The notes beneath the pieces are model-generated. The model saw only the letters and a list, made by a program, of their open reading frames with translations, was not told the DNA's origin and did not search any database. From NCBI GenBank assembly GCA_027382625.1, contig JAJKFJ010021473.1, positions 124,001-188,000 on the forward strand: DNA of 64,000 nucleotides, in the 5' to 3' direction. Shown here in pieces: positions 1 to 10,077 of the stretch (position 1 is the stretch's first letter; each line of letters begins with the position of its first letter). The DNA comes from Tetmemena sp. SeJ-2015. Lineage: Eukaryota > Ciliophora > Spirotrichea > Sporadotrichida > Oxytrichidae. Both the position numbers and the translations under genes were made by a program.

Positions 1-27
1 CAAAGCATTCGTACCTAAATTGTAAAT

Positions 28-627
28 TCAAGTCTAACTTAATTTAATGATATAGTTTTGGAGTTCCATATACTTGACATAGACTTGCTTTGAGTTTTTG
101 AAGTCTGACCAGTATACGTACACCCAATTCTTAATCAGCAAAGATAGGAAAGCAAGCACAGTAGTGAAGGTTATGATTACTCTCACGAATGAGTTTTCCA
201 TGACACCTTACACACTTCTAGTCTTGTATTCGAACTTCTCTGACTCTTGCTATAATCACAGGTTTAATCTCAAGCTTAGTAATAATAATTTATTGGAATT
301 GAAATACTATCTGAGTTCATAGTTAAATTTTCTGTTAATCAAAAACATAGCTCAAGTGTGATAGAGGTGTAATAGTATCTTTTAGCTTACCTCTGTTACT
401 GCTAGTAAGAGACCGATCGCTGCAAGGATGGTTGTGAGCATATCGAAATCACGCCAGTGTTTGTAGTACTTCATGTATCTTGTCTCTATCTTGCGCATGA
501 GTTCATCCTTCCTAAGAGCGTCAACTTTTTTGTCAAACTCAAGGCTCTTCTGCTTGTTTGTATTCTCAAGCAACTGCTGCTTAAGTTTGCTCAGCTGTGA
601 CCCACCTGAATCCATATTATTCATCAT
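28..627 (-). CDS. SK-type K+ channel, N-terminal part (S1-S2)
   Basis: Seen: the start codon is at 627. Exon 1 (391-627) encodes a basic amphipathic N-terminus and a hydrophobic segment (DFDMLTTILAAIGLLLAV). A GT-AG intron (250-390, donor GTAAGC) joins in frame to an exon with a second hydrophobic segment (VRVIITFTTVLAFLSLLI) followed by WVYVYWSDFKNSK. A TGA is met at 28-30. Known: small-conductance K+ channels begin with this kind of S1-S2 pair. Inference: this is the beginning of a ciliate SK-type K+ channel. S3 to the pore are not downstream within the window. A matching pore and C-terminus lies upstream on the same strand (837-1690), so the piece may be the 5' part of a scrambled gene, or a gene continuing off the left edge with TGA 28-30 inside an intron or IES. 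Confidence 0.6.
250..390 (-). other. GT-AG intron in K+ channel N-terminal part
   Basis: The donor GTAAGC is at 390-385 and the acceptor ...TTATAG ends at 250. Splicing joins ACA GAG to CAA GAG TCA in frame and skips a TGA that would otherwise be read. It is an ordinary spliceosomal intron, unlike the pointer-flanked inserts elsewhere. Confidence 0.65.
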
Positions 628-836
628 AAAAAAAATTACCGAGTGTCAATTAATTTAACTCCTCCTCCAGTAATTTTAGCAATACAATCTAATATATTTA
701 TGCTTAAAATGAATAGCTAGTCTTCTGATCATAAGCACATGCTTATAATTTAAAGCAAACTTGACTTTTAAAATTGAAAAAGAAAAGTAGAAATGATTGG
801 AATGAGTATAAAATTTGAGATAAGTGCGTCTCTTTA

Positions 837-1690
837 TCACTTCTTTCTTCCAAGAAAACTGGGAGCAGTAGATTATATTCCTCCAATTCTGACACCTTCT
901 CTGTTTAGAACTTCTTTGATTCTTTGATCAATTGGCTTCTTAGGTGCTGGCTTTCTGAGATGTTTTCTGTCTTGGCCGGTCTCATCAGTTGCTATCTTTT
1001 GGAAGTATTAGGCTCCCTTCACTGGGTCGGAAACTTCTTCACCTTCTTGATCTTCTTCAGTATGAGTTGGCAGATTGAAGTGAGCAGATCCAGACTTGAA
1101 ATTGTCATGCTCGTCACTGACACTCCTCATCTTGATCTTGTTTGACTGAATCATTAGCGGGGAAAACGTTAAGTTTCCTTTTAATTTTCCCCCTTTTGGG
1201 GGGGGAAGCACCCCCGCCCAAACTCCTTTTTTTGGTTTGGGCCCTCTTCCGTTAAAAGGTTTTTTGGGGGGAACCCCCCTTCTTGGCAATTTTTTAAAAA
1301 TATTTCAAAGAAGACTTCAATCTATTAAATTTTTCTTTTAAAAATTTGGATTTAATTGCTAGCTGAGAATGACCGACCAGCCATCTTAAAATTAGTAATT
1401 GAAGCAATTGCTTTCTTCTGACCATCGGAAAGCTCAAAGATTCTTCCAATAGATGACACCAATAATGAGATCACGAAGGCTCCCCATAGAGCGTTGATGA
1501 TGGAAATAATTCTTCCAAAGGGAGAAACTGCGTACACATCACCATAACCAACTGTTGTCATTGGTGATAATTACACACCAAATAGCAGTTCCATAAGAAT
1601 CAAACACCTTCTATCCTTGACTTTGATAATAGATCCTAAATTCAAACTTAGCTTATTCAAAGAGATTAGGAAATTAATTGAGTCTGAAAA
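837..1690 (-). CDS. K+ channel pore and C-terminus, no N-terminus
   Basis: Seen: the selectivity filter MTTVGYGDVYA, then an S6-like helix (GRIISIINALWGAFVISLLVSS) and a QKKA-containing cytosolic segment. The C-terminal tail ends LGRKK with TGA at 837-839. Upstream is the pore-helix sequence VFDSYGTAIWCVIIT. Known: this matches SK/ciliate-type K+ channels. Odd: there is no start, S1-S4 or hydrophobic S5; recognisable channel sequence stops at about 1,640-1,690, beside the TGA of the neighbouring TPR gene (1,712). One extra base (near 1,562) separates the pore helix from the filter frame. The tail is interrupted by an unreliable-looking C/G-rich stretch (about 1,165-1,300). Inference: this is a germline segment of a scrambled channel gene whose 5' part is at 28-627; a truncated paralogue is the alternative. 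Confidence 0.65.
1165..1300. other. Low-confidence sequence (homopolymer-rich)
   Basis: The stretch is a chain of stretched homopolymers (runs of C, G, T and A of 4-8) unlike anything nearby in base use, inside the coding tail of the K+ channel piece. It resembles the longer stretch at 33,690-34,110. I read it as poor base calling or assembly, not a biological element. Confidence 0.5.
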
Positions 1691-1711
1691 ATGAGGTTTT
1701 AAGACTTTTCC

Positions 1712-3140
1712 TCACACAAAGTCATACTGCTTCCTCTGATTTTACCTTGCCTGCTTGATGATATTCTCATGGCTTTGCTAGATGATGGGATCATTCAGTT
1801 TGATCTAAATATCAGTGATGAGATTGCCAGTGCTGATAGGTATACCATCCCACTCCTCTTCATACTTGTTGACTCCTCCTTTCCTGTTTGGCATTTCATA
1901 GTCACCATCCTCATTTCTGCCTCCTTAATTCCTTCTGTTCAGGATCATAATTTCTCTCAGAACTATCTCCAACTGCTCGTCATCATTATCTATCTTGAAA
2001 GCCTCTTTTAGAGATACTTCAGCCTCTTAGTTCTTACCCATCTTTTTAAGGAGAAGACCTTTCGCTTAGTGAGCATCCTTGCTTAAAGGATCTAAGTCAA
2101 TAGCGTAGTTGTAAAAGTCTAAGGCCTTCTCATAGTTCTCACTCTATTCATTCATCAATCCTTAATAGACTGAATCTTCTGCCCAGTCCAAATTTAAATC
2201 AATTTACAATTAAATTTTGAGCATCTCTTAGTTTTTGGAAGTTGAATTCATCCTTCTAAAAGTCGAAAATGTTACAGTCTTCCTCCCATCTTAATGTTGC
2301 ATATCCGTTAATACCGCAGAGCTCAATAACATTTTCAAGCTGTTGCAGCTATGATTCTCCTTAAATTAAAGGCTTTGCTACTTTTCCAAGTCTATGAAAC
2401 GTTCTTTACTCTCTTTCATTTCCATATTCAACTTCGTCTATAAGTAAACTCTGCTATTTACAACCTTAGATTTTGGAGTTTGCTAAGCTACCAATTAGAT
2501 ATCCCTCCCTAGTCAGCTTTCTATCATCGACTATGAGCACATTTATAATATCTCCTTTCTTTAGATTTTCAACTTCAAACTAGAGGTGTGGCACATCTCT
2601 GTCGTACAGGTAGCGTTCTTTGTTTATTACAACACTAATACGTGGCATCAACTTCATCAAATCACGAATGGATTTGAGATGATTCTCAAGAATTTTGCTG
2701 TCTAAGCCATTTGCAGAGTCTCTTTTAATGTAAATATCTTGCTCATCTTAATAGAGCTTGTCAGAACTGTGGCACAGAGAAAGGGGTGTCAGAAACTCAC
2801 AATTTATCTCCTCTATTTTGTGACTATGATGACTATTTCTCTTAAGAGACAAGACTCTGCATTAAATTATCGTATTGGAGATTAGAGCCTAAAATTAATG
2901 AAAATATATGGTTAGTACCCTCAATAGATCCTTTGGTGTTTCTATGAAATCAAAATAAGATTATAAAAATGATATGAAGTTATTAAATCAGCTCTATGAA
3001 CATAGGACATACTGGAGGCAAGACTGTGATTAAGTATCCACACGTCTGTTGCTTTATTCTTAATGAGTGAAGAACGTTATAAATGAAAATTTTACTCTCA
3101 TCAGCTTAGGGTATATGTAGCTCTCAGCCATCTGCTCCAT
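1712..3140 (-). CDS. TPR-containing protein, unknown function
   Basis: Seen: a plausible start at 3,140 (MEQMAESYIYPKLM), followed by at least two AT-rich introns (one ends ATTTTAG at about 2,888). A long middle part includes MPRISVVINKERYLYDRD and NVLIVDDRKLTREGYLIGS. The C-terminal part has TPR-like helices (NYEKALDFYNYAIDLDPLSKDAHQ, then KKMGKNQEAEVSLKEAFKID). TGA is at 1,712-1,714. A 22-bp insert between AAATTT repeats (2,190-2,217) puts the two halves in different frames; removing it gives the continuous reading RDAQNLDWAEDSVYQG. Known: TPR pairs usually bind chaperones or assemble complexes. The middle region matches no family I recognise. The gene abuts the K+ channel fragment downstream. 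Confidence 0.55.
2190..2217 (-). other. IES, 22 bp, pointer AAATTT, in TPR gene
   Basis: Direct repeats AAATTT lie at 2,190-2,195 and 2,212-2,217. Deleting one copy and the spacer turns a +1 frameshift into one continuous frame across the start of the TPR region. No GT-AG boundary explains it. Confidence 0.75.
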
Positions 3141-3270
3141 TTCTGAAATTTTTATAATTTATATAAACATCCTCTTCCATACTTTTATCTTTATATCTTT
3201 GTTATAAGATCTAGTACGTTGGAGGTTACTTTCTTTAATCAAGATTGTTTTCTTAATTAAAAGAGTTAAA

Positions 3271-4897
3271 ATGGCTTAAAAAAGAGAGAGCTCTCAGGCG
3301 AAGGGGGAAGGAGCAGCACCTGGTGGTTAGGGTTTTGACTTGCTAAACTTCAAGGGCATATTCTTTGAGAACGAGCACTAGAAATATATTTGCCCTCAGA
3401 CTGGTGCTCACTTTGAGCCCAACGATCTCGGCAGAAGAATAAATATCGCAATTGCTGAAAGAGTGCAGTTGGATAAATAGTGGTAGCTGTAACAGGCTAA
3501 ACTTACTCACCAACCGGAGATGAATAGTAGTGCAAAACAGGGATTTAGTGTCAAGGATTCCATTTAACTTCAAGAAATGACACTCTAAGACACCTAAAAA
3601 GTTCAAATGGCCAATCCCAAACTCGAAAATGGAAAGGAAATAAATAAGTCCGTCATTGATAATCACAAAACTGTGACTATTCATTAAAAAAGAGATTCTA
3701 TGGGAAACACTTTAGCACTCAAAGATATCAAGACAGAGAGTGTGAAACTTCACTTATAAGTGTAATATGTATCATTTAAGAGTGAGTAAGAAAATGAGGA
3801 TTAATCTGCAAATCAGAGATTTAGCTAACCAAGCGAGGTACCAGTACTACAGATAGAATCACAAGTCTAGTCGAAGCCTATATCTCCTGATAAAAAGCCC
3901 CCTTTAAAAAAGATAAGTGGGTATAGTTAGTAACAACAGAATCCAGGATAAAAAACTGAATAATTATATAACCCTACGGAAGGTAAAAAAGTCTCAATAT
4001 ATAAAAATGACTAGAATATAAATCTAGACGACACTAATGAGGGACCACTACTACTAGATTCCGCTAATTCAGCAAGTAAAATGAGAAACGAGAGTATCAT
4101 AAACTTAGATGGAACACATTCGATAGAGGATGCTTACAAAGACTCATTGAGCTTAAACTAGAAGTCAGATGGAGCGGAAAATTTAAGATAGAGCTAGTCC
4201 TTCAAGTCAGGATCCTTAAATAACCTGAACTAAGCTCATTTGAATTCAGCAGACAAGATTTACGAGCACGATAGGAAAGACTCACAAGGCTTCTATGGGT
4301 AACAGCTTCAGTAGCACTTGATATCCGAACACCAATAATATTAATCCTTATCCAAATAAGGCTTATTACAAGCTTTCTCAGAATTCTTTGTCTGCTTAGA
4401 AGCAAGGGAAATAATGGGATGAGTAATTTGAGTATTCCTAAGGGATAAAACCTATTAAGCAGTTCTCAGGAGTTGGGGTAGTTGCACATGACTTAGCAAG
4501 TAAATTCTTCGATTGCTAACTAGCCTTTTAATAAGACTACTACAAATATGGGAGTTCATCTCAAAGGTGCATCAGTTAAGAGCTAAGGAAATAATGGAGT
4601 TAAGGGGTCTGGTATACTGCGAGATAGTATAATTCTGAGAGGTTAAGAGTAGGCAGATTATCAAGGGCAAGCCCTGAAATAGCTTGATAGGATAGCGCAA
4701 AAAATTGGATATAAAGATAGTGATAGGGCTAACACGAAATTGGCTGGTCTTAAAGACTCTCAACTTCAAAATGAACTCACCATCCAATAAATTTGCGCTT
4801 TATTAGTTAGAACTTATAGATAAAATATTATGAGTTTAGTATTATCAAACAGGGCAACACAGAAGAGGCTAAACTCAAATTGGAAACGTGGCTGTGA
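3271..4897 (+). CDS. Low-complexity Q/S/N-rich protein, unknown
   Basis: The start ATG at 3,271 gives MAQKRESSQAKGEGAAPGGQ, then a possible small zinc-binding or PWWP-like block (FENEHQKYICPQTGAHF) and a long Q/S/N-rich tail with many TAA/TAG glutamines. As given, the frame breaks four times between 4,294 and 4,845. Each break is repaired by removing a short insert between direct repeats (TAT, GCTT, ACTC, TTAT). The repaired C-terminus ends QGNTEEAKLKLETWL with TGA at 4,895-4,897. No family is recognised. The composition suggests a disordered scaffold or RNA-associated protein, but that is only a guess. SKP1 follows after 79 bases. Confidence 0.6.
4294..4324 (+). other. IES, 28 bp, pointer TAT
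   Basis: TAT occurs at 4,294-4,296 and 4,322-4,324. Removing 28 bp deletes an in-frame TGA and joins ...GF-YPNTNNINPYPNKAYY in one frame. The pointer is short, so support comes mainly from the restored frame. Confidence 0.6.
4372..4397 (+). other. IES, 22 bp, pointer GCTT
   Basis: GCTT occurs at 4,372-4,375 and 4,394-4,397. Removal joins AYYKL to RSKGNNGMSNLS in a frame that stays open for about 380 bases downstream. Confidence 0.6.
4756..4778 (+). other. IES, 19 bp, pointer ACTC
   Basis: ACTC occurs at 4,756-4,759 and 4,775-4,778. Removal joins LAGLKDS to PSNKFALYQLEL. Confidence 0.6.
4814..4845 (+). other. IES, 28 bp, pointer TTAT
   Basis: TTAT occurs at 4,814-4,817 and 4,842-4,845. Removal deletes an in-frame TGA and joins YQLELI to KQGNTEEAKLKLETWL-stop. 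Confidence 0.65.
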
Positions 4898-4976
4898 ACT
4901 AAGACTCTTGGCTAAATATTTATTTCCATAAGGTGTTGTCACATTAGAATTTTTGATAAGAATAATTAATTTCAAT

Positions 4977-5550
4977 ATGGAATCCAGTAACCAAATGCAA
5001 ATCTCAGAGCCTCAATAGTGCGTTAAAGCTTCTTACTTGCGACGGAGAGCTGGTTGAGATTCCTTATGAAATTATAAAGCAAGCAGTTCTGATAAAAGGA
5101 ATGGTTGATGATGGTGGATTTGAAGAAGAGATCCCTCTTCCAGTCACAACTAAGAAAGTACTCTCTCTCGTGGTAGAGTTCCTGACACATTTGAGTACTA
5201 ATGCCGCCCCAGATATCGATAAGCCAATTCGATCTAATAACTTTGAAGACGTTACAACGAAGTGGTATGCAGATTTTATGGACAGAGATGATGAAACTAT
5301 TCAAGACCTGGTCCTCGCAGCAAACTACCTAGATATAAAGCCTCTCCTAGAATTAGGCTGTGCTAAAATGGGATCCATAATAAGGTAACTGGATATAAAG
5401 GGCTTCAGATAGAGGTTTAACATAGTCAATGATTTCACTCCAGAGGAGGAAGAACAGCCATTTGATGAGGACACAATAGCTGAATGTGCTGAGCAATATT
5501 AGAATGAGCTTAAATAGAACGAAGAAAAATTGGAGGAAGTTAAGGTTTGA
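4977..5550 (+). CDS. SKP1: SKP1, SCF ubiquitin-ligase adaptor
   Basis: Function (known): SKP1 links F-box proteins to cullin-1 in SCF E3 ubiquitin ligases. Seen: after removing a 31-bp insert between AGT repeats (4,986-5,019) the N-terminus reads MESSALKLLTCDGELVEIPY, the expected BTB/POZ-fold start. It is followed by VLSLVVEFLTHL, a WYADFMDRDDETIQDLVLAANYLDIKPLLELGCAKM block (the classic SKP1 region) and the F-box-binding tail FNIVNDFTPEEEEQPFDEDT. TGA is at 5,548-5,550. Odd: the usual GKTPEEI stretch is replaced by a divergent GSIIRQLDIKGFRQR, so it is SKP1-like with a changed seventh helix. The full gene is about 180 codons, normal for the family. Confidence 0.9.
4986..5019 (+). other. IES, 31 bp, pointer AGT, in SKP1 codon 4
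   Basis: AGT occurs at 4,986-4,988 and 5,017-5,019. Without removal the ATG frame and the conserved KLLTCDG frame differ. With removal they join exactly at the start of the SKP1 fold. Confidence 0.8.
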
Positions 5551-5688
5551 AAGATATAAATTAATTTTCAGATTAATGATCAACAATTTTAAAGCTCTCA
5601 TGCCATTTTATTGTAAAACTAAATTGAGTAATTTTGCCAATAAATTTATGAAGTTAGTTAAGACTCTTTGGATGCTGCAAATAGAGTA

Positions 5689-7046
5689 ATGAATTCTACC
5701 AACTCATTCTCCAAAACTCTATTTAATTTGAAATAATTCATTCTTTATTTATCTCTATTCAATCCAAACTAATCTGCTGCATCGGGAGGATCATTAAATG
5801 GTGGGATGGGGAACAACACCTCAGGCACTCATAATTTATAGCCTGGTTAAATGAATAGCTACATCCTTATGCCCTTAGATTAAGCCCACTAAGATTAAAA
5901 GAAACGATCTAAGTTTAACATCAAAGCAGCTGGAGCACCTCCTCTCTATTAGGGTGGACACTAGTAGCATCTTTCAATTGGTAATATGAGCTAATATGAA
6001 AACAGTGGAAAAGGATTTAGCATGATAGGCTAAACATAAGGGCCCAGTAACAATTCTCATCAAGTTATTTCTCACAAGTAGTAACTTTAAAACGAAGAGG
6101 AGGATGTATAGAAATCTCAAAACAACATCAAGGAAGCTGTGCTCTAGTCGGCAATTGAAAAGTATAAGATGAAAAGGAAGCAAGAGATCATCATTAAACA
6201 AACGAGGCCTCGTTAAATTATTCAGAAGATAGCAAATGCTTAACTAGCCAGCTCTGGTCAAATTCAAAATCCATTTGGAAATACAAAGAGCAACTTCAAA
6301 AGCTTTGATAAAACTGTCTACAATAATATCCTGCTCTCCAATGCCTACTAAAATCATAATTAGGGAAGTACAGTTGTAGGTGCTCTTCAGGAGTTTATGA
6401 CCCAAACCATAATAGATCTAATACCACCCTCTACAGACCTAATCAACTCGTGCAGTAGTCGAGTTCTCCACAGTAAACTTAGTTTATGCATGAGAGAACT
6501 AGAAACTCAAAGATCCATCAGGGCTCTAACAACTTACTAAAGGCAAATCAGCTCCCTCGACCAAATAAGCAAGGGGAACAAATGCTTATCTCAGCACTCA
6601 GAATTTCTCAGGAACTCTCGGAGGGGTGACAAGCGGTGGCGGTAAAGTTCAATCCTCCTCTAATTAGGATTTGCAGTTCATGATGAGCACCTAGAGTTAG
6701 TTTGGAATCGTTGGGGCGAAGAAAGATCTCTTGACATCGAATTAACAGCAGCAGAATAGTCAACTCTATGGCTCAATTTAAGGCAGTGCTATAAACAATC
6801 ATAAGAAAAATAACTCTATATAAGGTGCTGCCTAGTAATCGCTCAAATTTTATAGCAGCTAAGGAAATCAAAATTAGCTTTAAAGGTATTTAATTATTTT
6901 AATGTAATAAGTAAGGAAATATTAACAACTATCAGGATAGCCAGAGCTTTTAGACTCTGCCTAATCCAAATTTAAAGTTCTCACCCGAGAGAAATATAGC
7001 ACAATTTCATTAGAAAAAATAATCAGTACCTAATGTTAATCTTTGA
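5689..7046 (+). CDS. Q/N/S/G-rich low-complexity protein
   Basis: The start at 5,689 (MNSTNSFSKTLFNPNQSAAS after IES removal) leads into a long low-complexity protein. A short charged helical block (about 6,110-6,215: KEAVLQSAIEKYKMKRKQEI) is the only ordered-looking part. Three pointer-flanked inserts (36, 20 and 17 bp) break the frame or interrupt it; their removal gives one frame to about 6,890. An intron starting GTATTTAA (about 6,892) precedes a last exon ending QKKQSVPNVNL and TGA 7,044-7,046. No family is recognised. The composition resembles disordered RNA-granule proteins. Confidence 0.6.
5717..5759 (+). other. IES, 36 bp, pointer CTCTATT
   Basis: A 7-bp direct repeat CTCTATT lies at 5,717-5,723 and 5,753-5,759. 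The insert is AT-rich and in frame (multiple of three). Removal joins SFSKTL to FNPNQSAAS. Confidence 0.7.
6372..6395 (+). other. IES, 20 bp, pointer AGTT
   Basis: AGTT occurs at 6,372-6,375 and 6,392-6,395. Removal joins NQGSTV to YDPNHNRSNTTLYRPNQ. A 15-nt GT-AG reading inside it does not correct the frame. Confidence 0.7.
6562..6583 (+). other. IES, 17 bp, pointer CAAAT
   Basis: CAAAT occurs at 6,562-6,566 and 6,579-6,583. Removal joins QLPRPN to AYLSTQNFSGTLGGVTSGGG. Confidence 0.7.
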
Positions 7047-7141
7047 AAATATTCATTCTTCTTTTTTGAGGTGCTTAAATTTAAATTTTCTCCATAACTG
7101 GGGAATTAATAATCCGATTTAATAATTTGTTCTTAAAAAAG

Positions 7142-9544
7142 ATGTTACCCCAATAACAGTAGTAAATGATGATGATGAACCAGCAAGCTATGAATACCGC
7201 TATCCCAGGAGGAATGGGAGGACAACTCCCCTAAGGCATGAAAATGGGAATGATGAATCAGGGAGGCCAACCTTTCTAGACCTAGCTACCCTAGGGAGCA
7301 AATTAAATGATGATGCAGGGAGGAATGTAACAGATGGGTGGCATGCAATAGATGGGACCGGGATTTCAAAATCAAGCACCTGAGAAGAAGAGCATTAAAA
7401 TTCAACTTTAAAATAAAGAGAAAGGCTACTACTCAAACTTACTCATGCAAGCAGATCCAACTGACACTGGGAAAGTAGCAGGTCAAGTGGGTGTAGCATT
7501 CTTTAAGAGATCGGGATTGCCAGTAGATCTTCTCAAGAATTTTTGGTTGATAGCTGCGAAGACTTCACCAGAGTATTTGACTAGAGATGAGTTTTACGTG
7601 GCTCTTAGGTTGATAGCTTACGCACAGCACGGCATCAAGCCAAATGAGGAGTCTCTATCTTTCAATATAGAAGTTGATCTGCCAAAGTTTGATCCCGCTC
7701 CACTCGCCATAATGGCCCCTGAGCAACCTAGAGTCAAGACCGAAGACATAGCTGCCTCTTTACCTGATCTGGACTCTTTAGACATAAACGCTCTGAATAA
7801 TGTCTAGTCTCTGATCCCTTCTGTGGACTAGCAAATGAAGTAGAAGTAGATGAACAGCATGTAACAGCAGATGGCAAAGCAATAGCAGCAGATGCAATAG
7901 TAAATGCTTCAAAGAGCTTAGTCTTCTCCTTGGTTCATTCAGCAAGAAGAGAGAGAACGCTATCTCAAAATCTTTGAGTAAGTTGATAAGGAGAAACTAG
8001 GCTACCTGCCTGCTGAAAAAGTGAGAACTCTCTTCGCTCAAACTGGCATGGATTAAGCTTCTCAAGACTAAGTATGGAACTTAGTCAACCCCAGTAATCT
8101 GGACAAGTTTGATAAGCCCTTATTTGCTGTCACGATACACTACCTGTATAAGAAAAAGTAAGGGTCAGAGCTTCCTCCTCGTCTACCAGAGGAGTCTCTT
8201 CTTTCTGTTGACCCTCAAAACTACTTTAAAAGCTTCTAGTAGAGAATGATGCAGCAGTAGATGAACCCATAGTAAAATTAAATGCAAACTCCGGTTAAGC
8301 AACCTCAATAGCAAGCTTTTCAATAGCCAGTGCAATAAGTTCAAGCTTAGAATAGGGCACCTCCCCAACAAGACTTTCTTTCTCATTAAATTTATAACTT
8401 GCTAGGAGGGATGTCTTAGCAAAGCCAGTAGGTTAGTCACGTCAACTAAAACATGAACATGCTTGATTTTAATTAAAATATTATTTCTAAATTGAATGCT
8501 TGATCTTGGAGCTCCAGTCTAGAATATGAATGGAGGAGCACAAATCTAGATGAACATGCCTTAAAACCTCGGAGGTTAAAATTTGCTGAACCATTCCCCT
8601 GAGAAGGTTCAAATCTCACCAAGTAAATTGAATGGGATTTCCTTCAGCTAATCTGCAAAAGATATGTCAAAATCGCAGCCTCCATCTCCCAAGTCTTAAC
8701 TACCACCCCCTATTAAGCTTGACCCTTCTAAAGTTCAGATGCGCAGAGATGAAATCCAAGTTATGAAAAATATCTACATGCAAGACTAGGCTCAGTATAG
8801 AGAAATACAGAATGAAAATGCCAAAATCATTCAGCAGATTGATGAGCTTGATAGGGAGTATTAAGCAATAACTAGGAATCTTGAGATTCAAAGGCAGTTA
8901 TTAATGCAAGAGAGAAACAGAAGCGCAGAAAACAAGCTGATTCTAGAGTAGAAGCAGAGTGAGGTTAATAATTAGAGGCGTCAATATGATCAGGTGGTAA
9001 ATGAGAGACTAACTGTCTTATCTGCAAATGGAGCTGCAGCCTAAAATGTGAGCAGTCCTTCCTATCAAGCTAGCTAGAGTTAGAATAATGGCTACGACGC
9101 TCAGCCTAGAAAAGACTCCGTTACGAACTCTTACAACAACTATAACCAAGAATACAATAATGATTACTCTCAGCAGAATTATAATGGCTATGATTATGGC
9201 CATCAACAAGAGGCCACGCATAATTAGAATTACAGCCATAATGATCACTATCAAAATAATAGCAATAATAACTATGCTGCTCATGACTAGCAGTGGGAAT
9301 AATAAGATCATTACCAGCAGCCTGCTTAAAACAACTATGATCACAGTCAAACTCAGAGTGCCTACAACTTCAACACTAATGCTTAGTCTTAACTTATATT
9401 TTAAAGGAAGTTTAAATAACCTGAGGTCTCTAACGCGAATACTAACTTCGTATCTACTATGGGCTTCGGGCTCGTTTCGACTTCGACAACTTTGACTCAG
9501 AAAGTGTTGCAAACTAATCGATGATGGGAGGAGCAGGTATTTGA
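7142..9544 (+). CDS. Eps15-like EH-domain protein (endocytosis)
   Basis: Known: EH domains bind NPF peptides in clathrin adaptors such as Eps15, Pan1 and intersectin. Seen, from ATG 7,142: an M/G/Q-rich leader; EH domain 1 (YYSNLLMQADPTDTGKVAG ... SPEYLTRDEFYVALRLIAYAQHG); a linker; EH domain 2 (YLKIFEQVDKEKLGYLPAEKVR ... FAVTIHYLYKKKQG); a Q/P-rich linker; a coiled coil (MRRDEIQVMKNIYMQDQAQY ... ILEQKQSEVNNQRRQYD); and a Y/N/Q-rich tail ending DSESVANQSMMGGAGI. This EH-EH-coiled-coil-disordered order is that of Eps15 and Pan1. A 37-bp IES with a 9-bp pointer (8,459-8,504) sits between EH2 and the coiled coil. At least one more frame correction is needed near 9,475. It probably acts at the plasma membrane or parasomal sacs (inference). 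Confidence 0.85.
8459..8504 (+). other. IES, 37 bp, 9-bp pointer ATGCTTGAT
   Basis: A perfect 9-bp direct repeat lies at 8,459-8,467 and 8,496-8,504, flanking an AT-rich spacer. The frame upstream ends in TGA within the insert region. Deleting one repeat and the spacer gives MNMLDLGAPVQNMNGG and an open frame for the following 900 bases. Confidence 0.9.
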
Positions 9545-10077
9545 CGACATGGGAGCGAAGTTCGATTTCTCTTGAGTTTACTATTGCTAGCTAGAATTGT
9601 TTTAGTATATGTTAAACCTAAGAATTCTGTATTTATGAGCTTTGTCTATAATTTTTATGATGTCTTAAAGGTATCAAGAAGATAATTTAGAAGATCATAT
9701 AACCATAAATTTACTTTTAAGTAGCTTTCATATCAATTTCAGTAATTTAACTAGCATATAAAAATAATAAATAAAATAAAAATAAAAATTTGAGATAAAA
9801 AGATATAATTAATTAAAAAAAGATAACAAGTTAGCTCATAAGCCATCAATTATATTTTAAATTGATAACAAAATAAGAACTATTCTGATTTGTGATTTAT
9901 GATTGTGCGATTTGATGGAAAGTTTCTGGAACGATTGATGAGAGTTACAGTAAGTTTGAAGGATGGGTTTGTTATTTAGAGATGCGATGGTGATGAGAGG
10001 GGAGGCGATTATTATGGGTGAGAATTTATTAAGTAGAAATTTATAATTCACGAACACATCAATCATATTTATTAAAA
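9545..10077. other. AT-rich spacer
   Basis: Intergenic, between the EH gene and the kinase. Poly-A/T tracts and no TGA-free stretch with coding-like composition. The block at 9,870-10,060 is less AT-rich but I see no gene in it. Confidence 0.5.

Noticed and set aside
2500..2600. LIVDD motif in the TPR gene as a response-regulator receiver domain
   Set aside because: No phosphoacceptor Asp strand, no lysine loop, and flanking sequence does not follow the receiver fold.
6376..6390. 15-nt GT-AG mini-intron as found in heterotrichs
   Set aside because: Removal does not restore the frame, while the pointer-based 20-bp unit does.
9018..9512. Long minus-strand open frame rich in I/V/L
   Set aside because: It is antisense to the N/Y/Q-rich tail of the EH protein; the hydrophobic composition is the complement of AAT/TAT codons.
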